From: Variovorax sp. OV329
Lineage (GTDB): Bacteria > Pseudomonadota > Gammaproteobacteria > Burkholderiales > Burkholderiaceae_C
NCBI RefSeq assembly: GCF_900114785.1
Contig: NZ_FOUG01000011.1
Span: forward strand, 124,001-188,000
Length of the DNA: 64,000 bases
Direction: 5' to 3'
The notes under the pieces are model-generated. The model did no database searches. It was not told where the DNA came from and saw only the letters and a program-made list of their open reading frames with translations. Below, in pieces: positions 55,289 to 63,654 of the stretch; within the stretch, counting starts at the first letter, position 1, and every line of letters begins with the position of its first letter. A program made the position numbers and the translations under genes.

Positions 55289-56227
55289 ATGGCCGCTGAT
55301 CGCCGAAAAGTCATCATTACTTGTGCCGTCACAGGCGCAATTCATACCCCCACCATGTCGGACGCACTGCCATACCGTCCCGAGGATATCGCCCGGCAGG
55401 CCATCGACGCCGCACAAGCGGGCGCAGCGGTGCTGCACCTGCACGCGCGCCATCCGGATAATGGCGCGGTGTCGATCCTTCCGGAGCACTTCGGGGCGTT
55501 TCTTCCCACGATCAAGGCATCGACCGACGCGGTGGTCAACCTGTCCACGGGCGGCAGCCTCACGAACTCCGTGGAGGAGCGCATCGCACCCGCGCGCAAG
55601 TTCTCCCCTGAGATGTGCTCACTGAACATGGGCAGCATGAATTTTTCGATGCATCCTTTGGCTGCGCGCTACAAGGCATGGAAGTTCGACTGGGAACAGC
55701 AGTACCTCAGGGAATCCGATGGCTACATTTTCCGGAATACCTTCCGGGACATAGCCATGGTGGCCAAAGCGCTGGGCGGAGAGCACCGCATCCGCTTCGA
55801 GCACGAGTGCTACGACGTCGGGCATCTATACAACCTGAAGTTCTGCATGGACGCGGGCTTGTTCAAAGCGCCTGTCTTCATCCAGTTCGTGCTGGGCATC
55901 CTGGGAGGCATCGGCGCCGACCTCGACAACCTGGTGTTCATGAAGCGAACCGCTGATAGGCTATTTGGCGGAGACTACAGATGGTCGGTGCTCGGTGCAG
56001 GTGCAAGCCAGATGAGCCTGGCCGCAGCCGCCGTGACCTTGGGCGGGCACGTGCGTGTTGGTCTGGAGGACTCACTGCACATCGCACGGGGTCAACTAGC
56101 GCTGTCCAATGCCGAGCAAGTTCGGAAGGTCCGCCGGATCGTCGAAGAGCTTGGCTGCGAGGTCGCGACTCCGGAAGAGGCACGCTCCATGCTGGGACTG
56201 AAAGGTTCGGCTGCCGTGGCGTTCTGA
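55289..56227 (+). CDS. BKACE (beta-keto acid cleavage enzyme, DUF849) family protein
   Basis: A 312-residue zinc-dependent TIM barrel. It opens KVIITCAVTGAIHTPTMS, has VLHLHARHPDNG (zinc His pair), FEHECYDVGHLYN, and LGGHVRVGLEDSLHIARGQLA, all BKACE signatures. The family condenses a beta-keto acid with acetyl-CoA to give acetoacetate plus a new CoA ester, as for 3-keto-5-aminohexanoate. Here it may finish off a keto acid released by the cyclase or hydrolase steps. Last gene of the second TetR-controlled unit. Confidence 0.9.
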   Translation: MAADRRKVIITCAVTGAIHTPTMSDALPYRPEDIARQAIDAAQAGAAVLHLHARHPDNGAVSILPEHFGAFLPTIKASTDAVVNLSTGGSLTNSVEERIAPARKFSPEMCSLNMGSMNFSMHPLAARYKAWKFDWEQQYLRESDGYIFRNTFRDIAMVAKALGGEHRIRFEHECYDVGHLYNLKFCMDAGLFKAPVFIQFVLGILGGIGADLDNLVFMKRTADRLFGGDYRWSVLGAGASQMSLAAAAVTLGGHVRVGLEDSLHIARGQLALSNAEQVRKVRRIVEELGCEVATPEEARSMLGLKGSAAVAF

Positions 56228-56643
56228 GGCCGAGCTGGGTGTCATGCCATCGACGAACTCAGGCTCGCCATTGTCGGGATGACAGCGAACACGGCCATCC
56301 GTGTCGTGTCAAGTTTCGGCGTGGGTCGGTCTAAACGTGCGAGTACACCGACAGGGCGCCCAGCGGCGTGAGCAGCGGGGCGCGACCGGCGAGCGCCGAG
56401 TTATGACCAGCACGTAGGCCCGCCGCCCTCTGCCCTGCGCCGGTGCGGTTGTTGATCACGGCCGCATGCAGGCTTTGGCTGCTGCCGGTTGGCAACTCAC
56501 CCACGCAGCGTGCCGTGCGGTCGGCAGTGCCGGCGGACGGGACGTCGCAGACGATCTCGACCGGATTGGCTGGCTGGCTGTACGCGTACGCCGGACAACC
56601 TGGGCTCCGGCGAATCACACGAGTCCTTGTCAGGAGGCCGTTG
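56228..56643. other. intergenic, no gene recognised
   Basis: About 415 bp between the convergent BKACE and SDR genes. Short open frames exist on both strands but none shows a recognisable domain or RBS. A boundary between two gene blocks of different history is possible. Confidence 0.5.
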
Positions 56644-57498
56644 TTACGCTGTTTCGGGCGAAGCCGCTTCATTGCGTGCGCGGGCCTGCTCAGCCAGGAA
56701 GGCCAGCGCACCTGCGTTGAAGGGGGCGGAGCCGGCTAGACATTGGCCGCCGTCGACTGGCAGCACCACCCCGGTGACGTACCGCGCCAGCGGAGAGGCG
56801 AGGAAAAGCGCTGCGTCGGCTACCTCATCCACCTGGCCCAGCCGGCCCAGCGGGATGCTGTCGGCCAGTGCGCCCATGCCGCCGTGCGTGGACAGCCTGC
56901 GCATGCCTTCGGTATCCTCGATCGGGCCAGGCATGATGGCGTTGGAGCGGATGCCGTGGCCGCCCCATTCAAGGGCAAGGTTGCGCATCAAGTTGTCCAC
57001 ACCGGCCTTGGCAGCGCCCACGTGCAGTTGACAGCGTGGGCTGCGCTGGCCATGGCAGCGGTCACGAACACGATGCTGCCGCGCGTCTGCCGCAGTTGTT
57101 CGAACGACAGTTTGGCAGCGTGGAACGAGCCCATCAGGTCGATGTCCACGACGGTACGGAAGCCGTTGAACGATAGATCCTCGGCTCGGGCCAGGAAGTT
57201 GCCGGCTGCGCCGCACACCAGAATGCCGATGGCTCCCAACTGCGCGCGCGTTCCCTCCAGCGCGACGGCCAATTGCTGCGGGTCGCGCACGTCGGCCTGC
57301 CAAGTGCACACCTCGGTGCCGTGCGTCCGCAGCCGCGCCGCGGCGGCCGTCAGTCGCTCGGCGTTGCGGCCGCAGACCGCCACACTCGCGCCATGTGCCG
57401 CATAGGCCTCGGCGATGGCCAGATTGATGCCGCTACTGCCGCCGGTGACAAAGGCCGTCTTGCCCGCCAGCAGGTCGCGCGGCAGGACAGTGCATCAT
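56644..57498 (-). pseudogene. short-chain dehydrogenase (2,4-dienoyl-CoA-reductase-like), frameshifted
   Basis: An SDR spread over two frames. The N-terminal half reads LLAGKTAFVTGGSSGINLAIAEAYAAHGASVAVCGRN and ILVCGAAGNFLARAEDLS. The frame breaks between about 57025 and 57055. The C-terminal half then reads QLHVGAAKAGVDNLMRNLALEWG, NAIMPGPIEDTEG and VTGVVLPVDGG to a stop at 56644. QLHVGAAKAG in place of the usual YxxxK motif is the sign of the dienoyl-CoA reductase branch. The two possible ATG codons (57498, 57495) are out of frame, and an in-frame TGA lies at 57497-57495, so a second lesion affects the start. Downstream of the acyl-CoA ligase, as expected for a beta-oxidation pair. Confidence 0.75.
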
Positions 57499-57528
57499 GC
57501 CAGTACCTCGGACCAAGATGAATAGCGA

Positions 57529-59121
57529 TCAGGTGCGCAGCAGGCGGCGTAGCACCTTGCCCACCGGGCTTTTGGGAAGCTGCGCCACGAACTCGATGCG
57601 GCGTGGCACCTTGTAGGCCGCCAGTTGCGCGCGACAGTGCGCGATGAGTTCGTCGGTCGACAGGCCCGCCGCGCGTGGCACGACGAAGGCGTGCACGGCC
57701 TCGCCGGTGCGGGCGTCGGGCATGCCGACCACGGCGCACTCGGTCACGCCGGGGTGGCTGCTCAGTACCGCCTCGACCTCGTTGGGATAGACGTTGAAGC
57801 CGGAGACCAGCACCATGTCCTTGCTGCGGTCGGTGATGGTAAAAGCGCCCCGCGTATCCATGCGCCCGACGTCGCCGGTGCGCAGCCATCCCTGGGCATC
57901 GAGTGTCTCGGCGGTCTCATCCAGTCGCCCCCAGTAGCCACGCATCACCTGGGGACCGCGCACGCGCAATTCGCCGGGCTCACCGGGCGGTAGTCGCGTG
58001 CCGTCCGGCGCGCACACCGCGACTTCTGTGTCGGGCATCGGCAGTAGGCCCGGACCGCTCGCGCCGCTCGGATCTTCGGACAGCACGAAGGGCGACGCCT
58101 CGGTCAGGCCATAGCCCTCTGCAATCGCCCGGCCCGTGCGGCGAAGCCAGCGCTCGGCCACAGCGGGCTGGGTAGCCGTGCCGCCTGCGACGGCCAGCTT
58201 CAGACCCCGCAGGTCCACCTGCGCCACTTCCGGCGCATCGAGCAGGGCCGCGTACAAGGTGTTCACGCCGCTAAGTACGGTACAGCCGTTCAGTGCAGCG
58301 GCGATGGCGGCCAGGTCGCGCGGACTGGCCACCAACCGGTTGTGCGCGCCGAGGTGCAGCATCAACAAGCCGTTGAAGCTCAGCGCGAAGATGTGATAGA
58401 GCGGCAGGATGGTGACCACCGTCTCCGCCCCTTCGCGCAACGTGCGGCCATACCACTGGGTGGCCTGGTGCAGGTTGGCGAGCAGGTTGCCGTGCGTGAG
58501 CATGGCGCCCTTGCTCACGCCGGTCGTGCCGCCTGTGTACTGCAGCAGCGCGATGTCGTCCCGGGCAGGCCGCGCTGTATCGGCTGGAAGCGCGCGGGCC
58601 GGATGTTCCAACAGGGCGCGCAGGCGCAGCGTGCCGCAGGGCTCGGGCGGCAGACCACCGCCAGACCCCATTCCCAGCAGATCGTCGGCATTCGTCAGCA
58701 CTACGTGGCGCAGACTAGTGCCGGCAGCGACCTCGGCCAGCAGTGCCGCCAGACTGTCCATTGCCACGATGACGCGCGCGCCGCTGTCGCCAAGTTGGTG
58801 AGCCAACTCGCGCGCCGTGTACTGCGGGTTCACGTTCACTGCCACGAGGCCCGCCCGCCATACCCCGGCCAAAACGACGGGGTACTGCAGCAGGTTGGGC
58901 AGCATAAGGGCGACACGGTCGCCCGCTTGCAGCCCGGCATCGTGACGCAGCCAATCGGCAAAGGCGGCGCTCAGGCGGCCGAACTCCGCATATCCGAGGG
59001 TCCGACCGCCCTGCGAGAACGCCGGCCGCGCGCCATGGCGGGCGCAGGTGTACTCGACCAGATCGGCCAGCGACGTGGCGGCGTCGAGTCTCGCGAGCGC
59101 ATGTGCCAGCGCAGCTTCCAT
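57529..59121 (-). CDS. AMP-dependent acyl-CoA synthetase
   Basis: A 530-residue ligase of the FadD/acyl- or aryl-CoA class. P-loop YTGGTTGVSKGAM (about 200-212), adenine motif EGYGLTEASPF, hinge TGDVGRMDTRGAFTITDRSKDM, and catalytic Lys in LPKSPVGKVLRR. ATG 59121 is chosen since GAAGGAG lies just upstream; a longer start at 59181 lacks this. It activates a carboxylic acid to its CoA ester with ATP. Divergent from the BzdR-like regulator, whose effector is normally a CoA thioester such as benzoyl-CoA. Confidence 0.93.
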   Translation of the reverse strand: MEAALAHALARLDAATSLADLVEYTCARHGARPAFSQGGRTLGYAEFGRLSAAFADWLRHDAGLQAGDRVALMLPNLLQYPVVLAGVWRAGLVAVNVNPQYTARELAHQLGDSGARVIVAMDSLAALLAEVAAGTSLRHVVLTNADDLLGMGSGGGLPPEPCGTLRLRALLEHPARALPADTARPARDDIALLQYTGGTTGVSKGAMLTHGNLLANLHQATQWYGRTLREGAETVVTILPLYHIFALSFNGLLMLHLGAHNRLVASPRDLAAIAAALNGCTVLSGVNTLYAALLDAPEVAQVDLRGLKLAVAGGTATQPAVAERWLRRTGRAIAEGYGLTEASPFVLSEDPSGASGPGLLPMPDTEVAVCAPDGTRLPPGEPGELRVRGPQVMRGYWGRLDETAETLDAQGWLRTGDVGRMDTRGAFTITDRSKDMVLVSGFNVYPNEVEAVLSSHPGVTECAVVGMPDARTGEAVHAFVVPRAAGLSTDELIAHCRAQLAAYKVPRRIEFVAQLPKSPVGKVLRRLLRT

Positions 59122-59181
59122 ATGGCGTCTCCTTCTTGGCGGCGGATCGTATAGAAGCTTTTTGTGAGTGGAAACAATCAA

Positions 59182-59194
59182 ATAAGATACTTAT
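59182..59194. promoter_or_regulatory. small palindrome in acyl-CoA ligase/BzdR-like promoter
   Basis: ATAAG-ATA-CTTAT (59182-59194) is a perfect inverted repeat in the only AT-rich part of the 103-bp divergent region. It could be an operator or part of a promoter. The TGCA direct repeats bound by BzdR are not seen here. Confidence 0.35.
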
Positions 59195-59224
59195 CTCCGC
59201 CCACCTGCCCACCCAAGAACCCTG

Positions 59225-60172
59225 ATGGCCGATGCACGCAAGCCCGAGGACTCCGCGCTGGCACGCGACGACCGGTGCCGGCGGGAGCAGCAACGACTGC
59301 AGGCGCTGGCCGCGCGCGTGCGCCAGTTGCGCGACTTGCGTGGCATGTCGCGCACGCTATTCGCGTCGCAGTCCAAGGTTTCCGTGCCGCACATAGCACG
59401 GTTGGAAGCCGGTCAGGGCAACGTCTCGGTGCTGGTGTTGGACCGGCTGGCGCACGCGCTGGGTGTATCAGTGGAGGCCATGCTGGCTGAAGTTGAGCCG
59501 GACGCAAGCGCGATCGAGCGCGCGCTGCTGGTTGAGTTCATCCGCAAGCAGCCGATCAGCGCGCTGCCAGCCTTGCGCCGCGCGCTGCTCGACGGCATGA
59601 GCGGCGACGAGACGCGAGCGCAGCGCGTGGTGTTGCTCGGCATCCGCGGCGCAGGCAAGTCGTCAGTGGGCGAACTACTCGCGACGCGGCTGAAATGCCC
59701 CTTTGTAGAACTGGACCACGAGGTGGCGCGCGAGGCGGGCCAGCCGCTAGACAAGGTGTTCGCGCTGTATGGCCAGACCGGATACCGCACACTGGAACGC
59801 CAACTGCTGGAGCGCACGTTGATGCAGCAGCCCGCCTTCGTGCTGGCGCCGGGCGGGGGCATTGTGACCGATCCATTTTCCTACGAACTGCTGATGCGGA
59901 CCTGCTTCACGGTCTGGCTGCATGCGGCGCCGGACATCTACTACCGCCGCACGCACGCTCAGAACGACGAGCGGATTGCGTCGGCCGCAATGCGCCGACA
60001 GGCCATGGACAGCATCCGCCGCACTATGGCCGCGCGCGCGCCTCTATACGCCAGCGCGCCGCTGGCCATTGATTCGAGCGCGCTCACGGTGGAGCAGGTG
60101 GTTCGACGAATTCAGACGGCACTGCGCCGTGGGAGCGAGCCACCCTGGGATAGCGGACCCGCGAGCCGCTAG
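59225..60172 (+). CDS. BzdR/BoxR-like regulator (XRE helix-turn-helix fused to shikimate-kinase domain)
   Basis: A 315-residue regulator. Residues about 30-88 form an XRE domain (RVRQLRDLRGMSRTLFASQSKVSVPHIARLEAGQGN). Residues 130-300 are a shikimate-kinase-like domain with P-loop GIRGAGKSS (139-147), ELDHEV and LAPGGGIVT. In BzdR and BoxR this second domain binds benzoyl-CoA instead of shikimate and relieves repression. None of the box or bzd ring-reduction genes are nearby. It probably senses the CoA ester made by the divergent ligase. Confidence 0.92.
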   Translation: MADARKPEDSALARDDRCRREQQRLQALAARVRQLRDLRGMSRTLFASQSKVSVPHIARLEAGQGNVSVLVLDRLAHALGVSVEAMLAEVEPDASAIERALLVEFIRKQPISALPALRRALLDGMSGDETRAQRVVLLGIRGAGKSSVGELLATRLKCPFVELDHEVAREAGQPLDKVFALYGQTGYRTLERQLLERTLMQQPAFVLAPGGGIVTDPFSYELLMRTCFTVWLHAAPDIYYRRTHAQNDERIASAAMRRQAMDSIRRTMAARAPLYASAPLAIDSSALTVEQVVRRIQTALRRGSEPPWDSGPASR

Positions 60173-60706
60173 CTGGAGGCATGCTCAACGTGCCATGGGC
60201 AGCTTGGAGATCGGCTGCGCATATTGCATCGTGCTGTAGGCGACCATTGCTTGGGAATTGAACTACGCGGGTCGATCGGTGAGTGACCAGTCGCTTGCCC
60301 CGTGCAGCATGAGGGGCGCTAGTCACGGCGGGACGTTGTAGGGCTACAGTTTCATATCGGGCTGAGCATTGGAACTTCAGTGCGCGAACCTCCCGCAATT
60401 TGCGCCGCATTCGACCGCACGTTAAATGGCTCAGGCGGAAGGCCTCGATACTCCAATTGGAGCCGCGATGGCTCTCAGGTCGTGTCTGCTCATTCGCCAT
60501 GTGACTCGTCGCGCCATTCGACAACACGTCAGGCGCAGTAGGTGAGATCGTCGGGAGGGCAGGAGGCTTGCTAGATGGAGGTGGACCGATGGGCCCGCGA
60601 TTGTCCCTGTGGAAGTCGAGCGGCGTGCCCTGCATGCCGAACGCGAGCGCCTTGACCGACGACGGGTCGAAGCGGCAGAGCGCCGCACCGGAAGGCTGCG
60701 CCGCGG
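60173..60706. other. intergenic, with a possible truncated gene on the minus strand
   Basis: About 530 bp. On the minus strand a GTG at 60710 overlaps the stop of the tautomerase gene (GTGA) and opens a frame whose first 40 residues (TAAQPSGAALCRFDPSSVKALAF...) look protein-like. The rest is Arg/Pro-rich and unlike any family I know. It may be the stub of a lost fourth gene of the pirin operon. The plus strand holds nothing recognisable. Confidence 0.4.
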
Positions 60707-61270
60707 TCACGACCGATCCTGGCTAGGCATCACGCCACCCGCATCGCGCGGATAGCCGGCCGCGTCCAGCATGCGGACCTTGGCCTCGAAGTACTGGCGC
60801 GACCACGCGAAGCGCTCGCCGTCCTTGGAGAGGCCCACGCTGTCCGCAATGCGCTCCAGGCTGATGGGCTGGCCTGCCGCGCTCCAGTTGCCCTCGGTGA
60901 CTTCGTCGATGACCACCAGGATGCTGGCCCCCGCACCTGGCAGTCCGGCGGTGTGGGTCGCCGCCAGCAGCGCCTCGGCCACCCAGGCATGAACCTCGTT
61001 CTTGTGGGCCGCATTCATGTAGCCCTCGGGAATGGTCACGGTCACCAGGAATTTCCCCGGCGTGGCGACGAAACCGTCGTCCGCAGCGCCGCCCACCCAC
61101 CAATCGGACTCAGGCAACTCCGAGAACATGACCCAGGCGAAGGCACGGCCGCCGTGGGTGTTCGCGCCGCCTTCCATGCGGATCAGCACGTCGGTCAGCC
61201 GCCGGGCCAGCTCGGCCTTGCTCGATGTGTCGAGCTGCCCTGCCCCATATTGCACCTGCATGATCGGCAT
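60707..61270 (-). CDS. tautomerase-superfamily protein
   Basis: A 187-residue protein beginning Met-Pro: ATG at 61270, one base after the pirin stop, gives MPIMQVQYGAG, so Pro1 would be the catalytic base as in 4-oxalocrotonate tautomerase and MIF. Two beta-alpha-beta units are visible: residues 2-70 (with TDVLIRMEG and FAWVMFSELP) and 80-130 (KFLVTVTIPEG, ILVVIDEVTEGNWSAAG). Thus it is a fused two-unit member of about MIF size plus a tail. Longer starts would remove Pro1 from the N-terminus and are rejected. Confidence 0.82.
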   Translation of the reverse strand: MPIMQVQYGAGQLDTSSKAELARRLTDVLIRMEGGANTHGGRAFAWVMFSELPESDWWVGGAADDGFVATPGKFLVTVTIPEGYMNAAHKNEVHAWVAEALLAATHTAGLPGAGASILVVIDEVTEGNWSAAGQPISLERIADSVGLSKDGERFAWSRQYFEAKVRMLDAAGYPRDAGGVMPSQDRS

Positions 61271-61271
61271 C

Positions 61272-62117
61272 TCAGGCCTCCTTCGCTTCCGCGTGAACCG
61301 CTTCAACATGCTCGTGGTCGTGCTCGTGCGCCCAATCGCGGAACCGTTCGTCGTCGATCATGATGGTCTCCACCAGGAAGATGTCGCTGTCGTCCTCGAT
61401 GACGTCGAGCGTGATGGTGGCGTCCTCCACCTCCCACAGGCCGATGCTGTCGCGCCGGCCCAGGACGGCGCCATTGCAACGCACGGCGCCCTCGCGCACG
61501 TACACGTAGACACCGTGGGACGGCGAGCGCAGGCGGTAGCTGTGCGTGTCGCCGGCATCGGTCAGCAGCCGCGACACCCGCAGGTCCTGCGGGATGGGCA
61601 GCGCATCGTCGCCGTCGCCGATCAGCTGGACCAGCTCGTGCCGCCGCTCGCGGAAGTCGAAGTGACTGCGGTGGTAGGTGGTGGGCAGGTACAGCTGGTT
61701 GGGCAAGAGCCACAGGTACACGACCTGCATGTCCTCCTGCGACACGCTGAGCTCGCAGTGCTTGCCGCCGGCGCCGGCCGAGAAAACGTAGTAGTCGCCA
61801 GGCCGCAGCCGATCGACCATGCCTTCGGCGGCCGTGTTCACATGCGTGAGCTCGCCGGAGAAGAGGAAGGCGCAGATCACGAAGTTGTGGTGCGGGTGCA
61901 TGTTGTAGCCGCAGCCCGCGCCGTGGAAGATCTCGTCGCCGAACACGCGGATCGGGCCGAAGCCCGGCCGCCCCTTCTGGTACTGGCCGAAGTTGAAGCT
62001 GGAGGCCCGGGTGATGTAGCCGTCAGGATGCCCGGCCACATAGGACGCGCCCTGCCCGGTGGACTTGATCAGGTCGTGGCCGCGCTCTGCGCTGCGAATG
62101 ACGAAGGACTGGGTCAT
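61272..62117 (-). CDS. pirin-family bicupin protein (YhhW/quercetinase-like)
   Basis: A 281-residue pirin. The N-terminal cupin has YNMHPHHNFVICAFLFSGELTH (metal histidines near residues 75-80) and a later GGKHCELSVSQEDMQVVYLWLLP with the remaining His/Glu. The region from about 150 is the C-terminal cupin without ligands. AAGGAA precedes the ATG at 62117. Pirins of this kind are metal dioxygenases on flavonols or act as redox sensors. The C-terminal tail is His/Glu-rich (AHEHDHEHVEAVHAE). Between rubredoxin and tautomerase genes in one unit. Confidence 0.85.
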   Translation of the reverse strand: MTQSFVIRSAERGHDLIKSTGQGASYVAGHPDGYITRASSFNFGQYQKGRPGFGPIRVFGDEIFHGAGCGYNMHPHHNFVICAFLFSGELTHVNTAAEGMVDRLRPGDYYVFSAGAGGKHCELSVSQEDMQVVYLWLLPNQLYLPTTYHRSHFDFRERRHELVQLIGDGDDALPIPQDLRVSRLLTDAGDTHSYRLRSPSHGVYVYVREGAVRCNGAVLGRRDSIGLWEVEDATITLDVIEDDSDIFLVETIMIDDERFRDWAHEHDHEHVEAVHAEAKEA

Positions 62118-62133
62118 TGCGTTCCTTTTTTGT

Positions 62134-62349
62134 CTAGGCGCGGGCATGGTGCGGCTGGCCCTGCGCGTAGCCGATGGTCACCATCTCGAACATGTGCTTG
62201 GGCGTGCCGCAGTCGGGGCAGACCCAGTCCGCGGGAATCTCTTCCCAACGGGTGCCCGCGGCAATGCCGTGCTCGGGCAAGCCCAGCGATTCGTCGTAGG
62301 AAAAGCCGCAGCCAAGGCACATCAGGCGCTTGAGGGATTCGTGAGGCAT
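62134..62349 (-). CDS. rubredoxin
   Basis: A 71-residue rubredoxin: MCLGCGFSYDE and WVCPDCGTPKHMFE supply the four cysteines that bind one iron. The start at 62349 fits the usual small length; upstream in-frame ATG 62400 is unlikely. It transfers electrons, usually to a non-haem iron oxygenase or oxidase. First gene of the rubredoxin-pirin-tautomerase unit; 16 bases before the pirin start. Confidence 0.9.
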   Translation of the reverse strand: MPHESLKRLMCLGCGFSYDESLGLPEHGIAAGTRWEEIPADWVCPDCGTPKHMFEMVTIGYAQGQPHHARA

Positions 62350-62938
62350 GGATCGGGGCCTGTTCTCAAAGGTTGTTGCGTTCGCAATTTCGCCAAGCAC
62401 CGCGCCGATGGCGCCCTTGCTCGACGAAAAGCGATTGTGTAAACCAGCCCCGAGTTCAGGTTGCGCAGGCGTCCCAAGTTTCGATTGAAGCTCCCATAGC
62501 GTTCAGCCATCCCATCCGAATCGCACGGAAACGAATAGCCTGGAAGGCTGTGAAACAGGGGATCGATTGCAACACCCAGTCCGGAAGGTTGCGCGTCGGA
62601 CGGCAGGCAGACCAAGATTGGAGCTCCTTAGCGCAGTTGCTACTGCGTACCTTGAAGGTAGCTCGGGCGGACGTCTGCTACTTCTCTGGGCGTCCTGTTG
62701 CTTGCGCAAACGTTTCGGGGTCGGTGTGTTGTCTCGCGGGCGGGGCACATCTGTCGTCGACAGCTTGGTACTCCGGCAGCGAAGATGGGACAGGGAGGCA
62801 ATGCTCATGCGGCTGCCTTCCCTAATATCCACCCAATCGCGGTTGTTGTCTCTCGAGCCGAGAACTCACCCAGACAAGTCCGATCGCAACCTCAGCCGTT
62901 CCTCGCTCTCGCACGGCATCCACTAAGTAGCCAAGAAG
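62350..62938. other. intergenic divergent region, no gene recognised
   Basis: About 590 bp between the rubredoxin gene (minus) and the acyltransferase gene (plus). Its base composition is less GC-rich than the neighbours. Short frames on both strands show no domain and no RBS. It should contain two divergent promoters. Confidence 0.5.
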
Positions 62939-63652
62939 ATGATCGATCGCATTAGTTCGGTACCGCTCGCGGCAGTGTCCGGCTCCAGTGTGCTGTGCGC
63001 GTCACTAGTTTGCGTGTGGCGCTTCCGGCTCAACTTCCTGCATGCGGTTGTCAGGCTTGTCGTCCGGGCTGCGTACCGGATCCGACTGGTGAACGTGCAG
63101 CACATACCGACACAAGGGGGTGCCCTACTCGTATGCAACCACGTGAGCTATCTGGATGCTTTCGTCATCGGCGCTTCCAGCCCGAGGCCGCTGCGCTTCG
63201 TCATGAGCAATCGGATCTACCGAAACCCGCTTGGCCACTGGTTCTTCCGCTTTACCCGAGCCATTCCCGTCGCTTCGGGCGCCAGGGACGCGGACCTGCT
63301 GGCCAGTGCCTATGACGAATGCGCCCGCTCGCTGGAAGCCGGTGAACTGATCTGCCTCTTTCCCGAAGGCAGGCGAAGCGCCACCGGCGCCATCTCCCGC
63401 TTCCAGCCTGGCGTGCGCGAGATTCTTCGGCGCGTGCCCGTGCCTGTGGTGCCGATGGCGTTACAGGGCCTCTGGGGCAGCTGTTTTTCCAGGGACACGA
63501 GTGCACGTGTTCCACGGCCGATGCGCAATGGCAGCAGAAGCCGCATCACGGTCAGCGTAGGGACGCCAGTCGCTCCACATGCTGCTTCGCCGTCGCATCT
63601 CCAGAAGATCGTCGAACACCTGCACATGACAACCAGTCTTGAAGGAACCTAG
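62939..63652 (+). CDS. plsC: 1-acyl-sn-glycerol-3-phosphate acyltransferase (PlsC family)
   Basis: A 237-residue membrane-bound acyltransferase. An N-terminal hydrophobic stretch (about 5-35) is followed by the catalytic NHVSYLDAF (NHx4D, about residues 64-72) and the substrate motif FPEGRRSATG (about 141-150). It adds a second acyl chain to lysophosphatidate. Not necessarily the housekeeping copy. It lies two bases before the sulfoquinovose-synthase start, suggesting a polar-lipid operon. Confidence 0.88.
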   Translation: MIDRISSVPLAAVSGSSVLCASLVCVWRFRLNFLHAVVRLVVRAAYRIRLVNVQHIPTQGGALLVCNHVSYLDAFVIGASSPRPLRFVMSNRIYRNPLGHWFFRFTRAIPVASGARDADLLASAYDECARSLEAGELICLFPEGRRSATGAISRFQPGVREILRRVPVPVVPMALQGLWGSCFSRDTSARVPRPMRNGSRSRITVSVGTPVAPHAASPSHLQKIVEHLHMTTSLEGT

Positions 63653-63654
63653 CT

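Noticed and set aside
56331..56711. Small coding frames in the gap after the BKACE gene
   Set aside because: Frames on both strands lack RBS, domains and consistent codon use.
60084..60710. A 208-codon minus-strand gene after the tautomerase
   Set aside because: Only the first 40 residues look protein-like; the rest is low-complexity and overlaps the end of the intact BzdR-like gene. Recorded as a possible stub.
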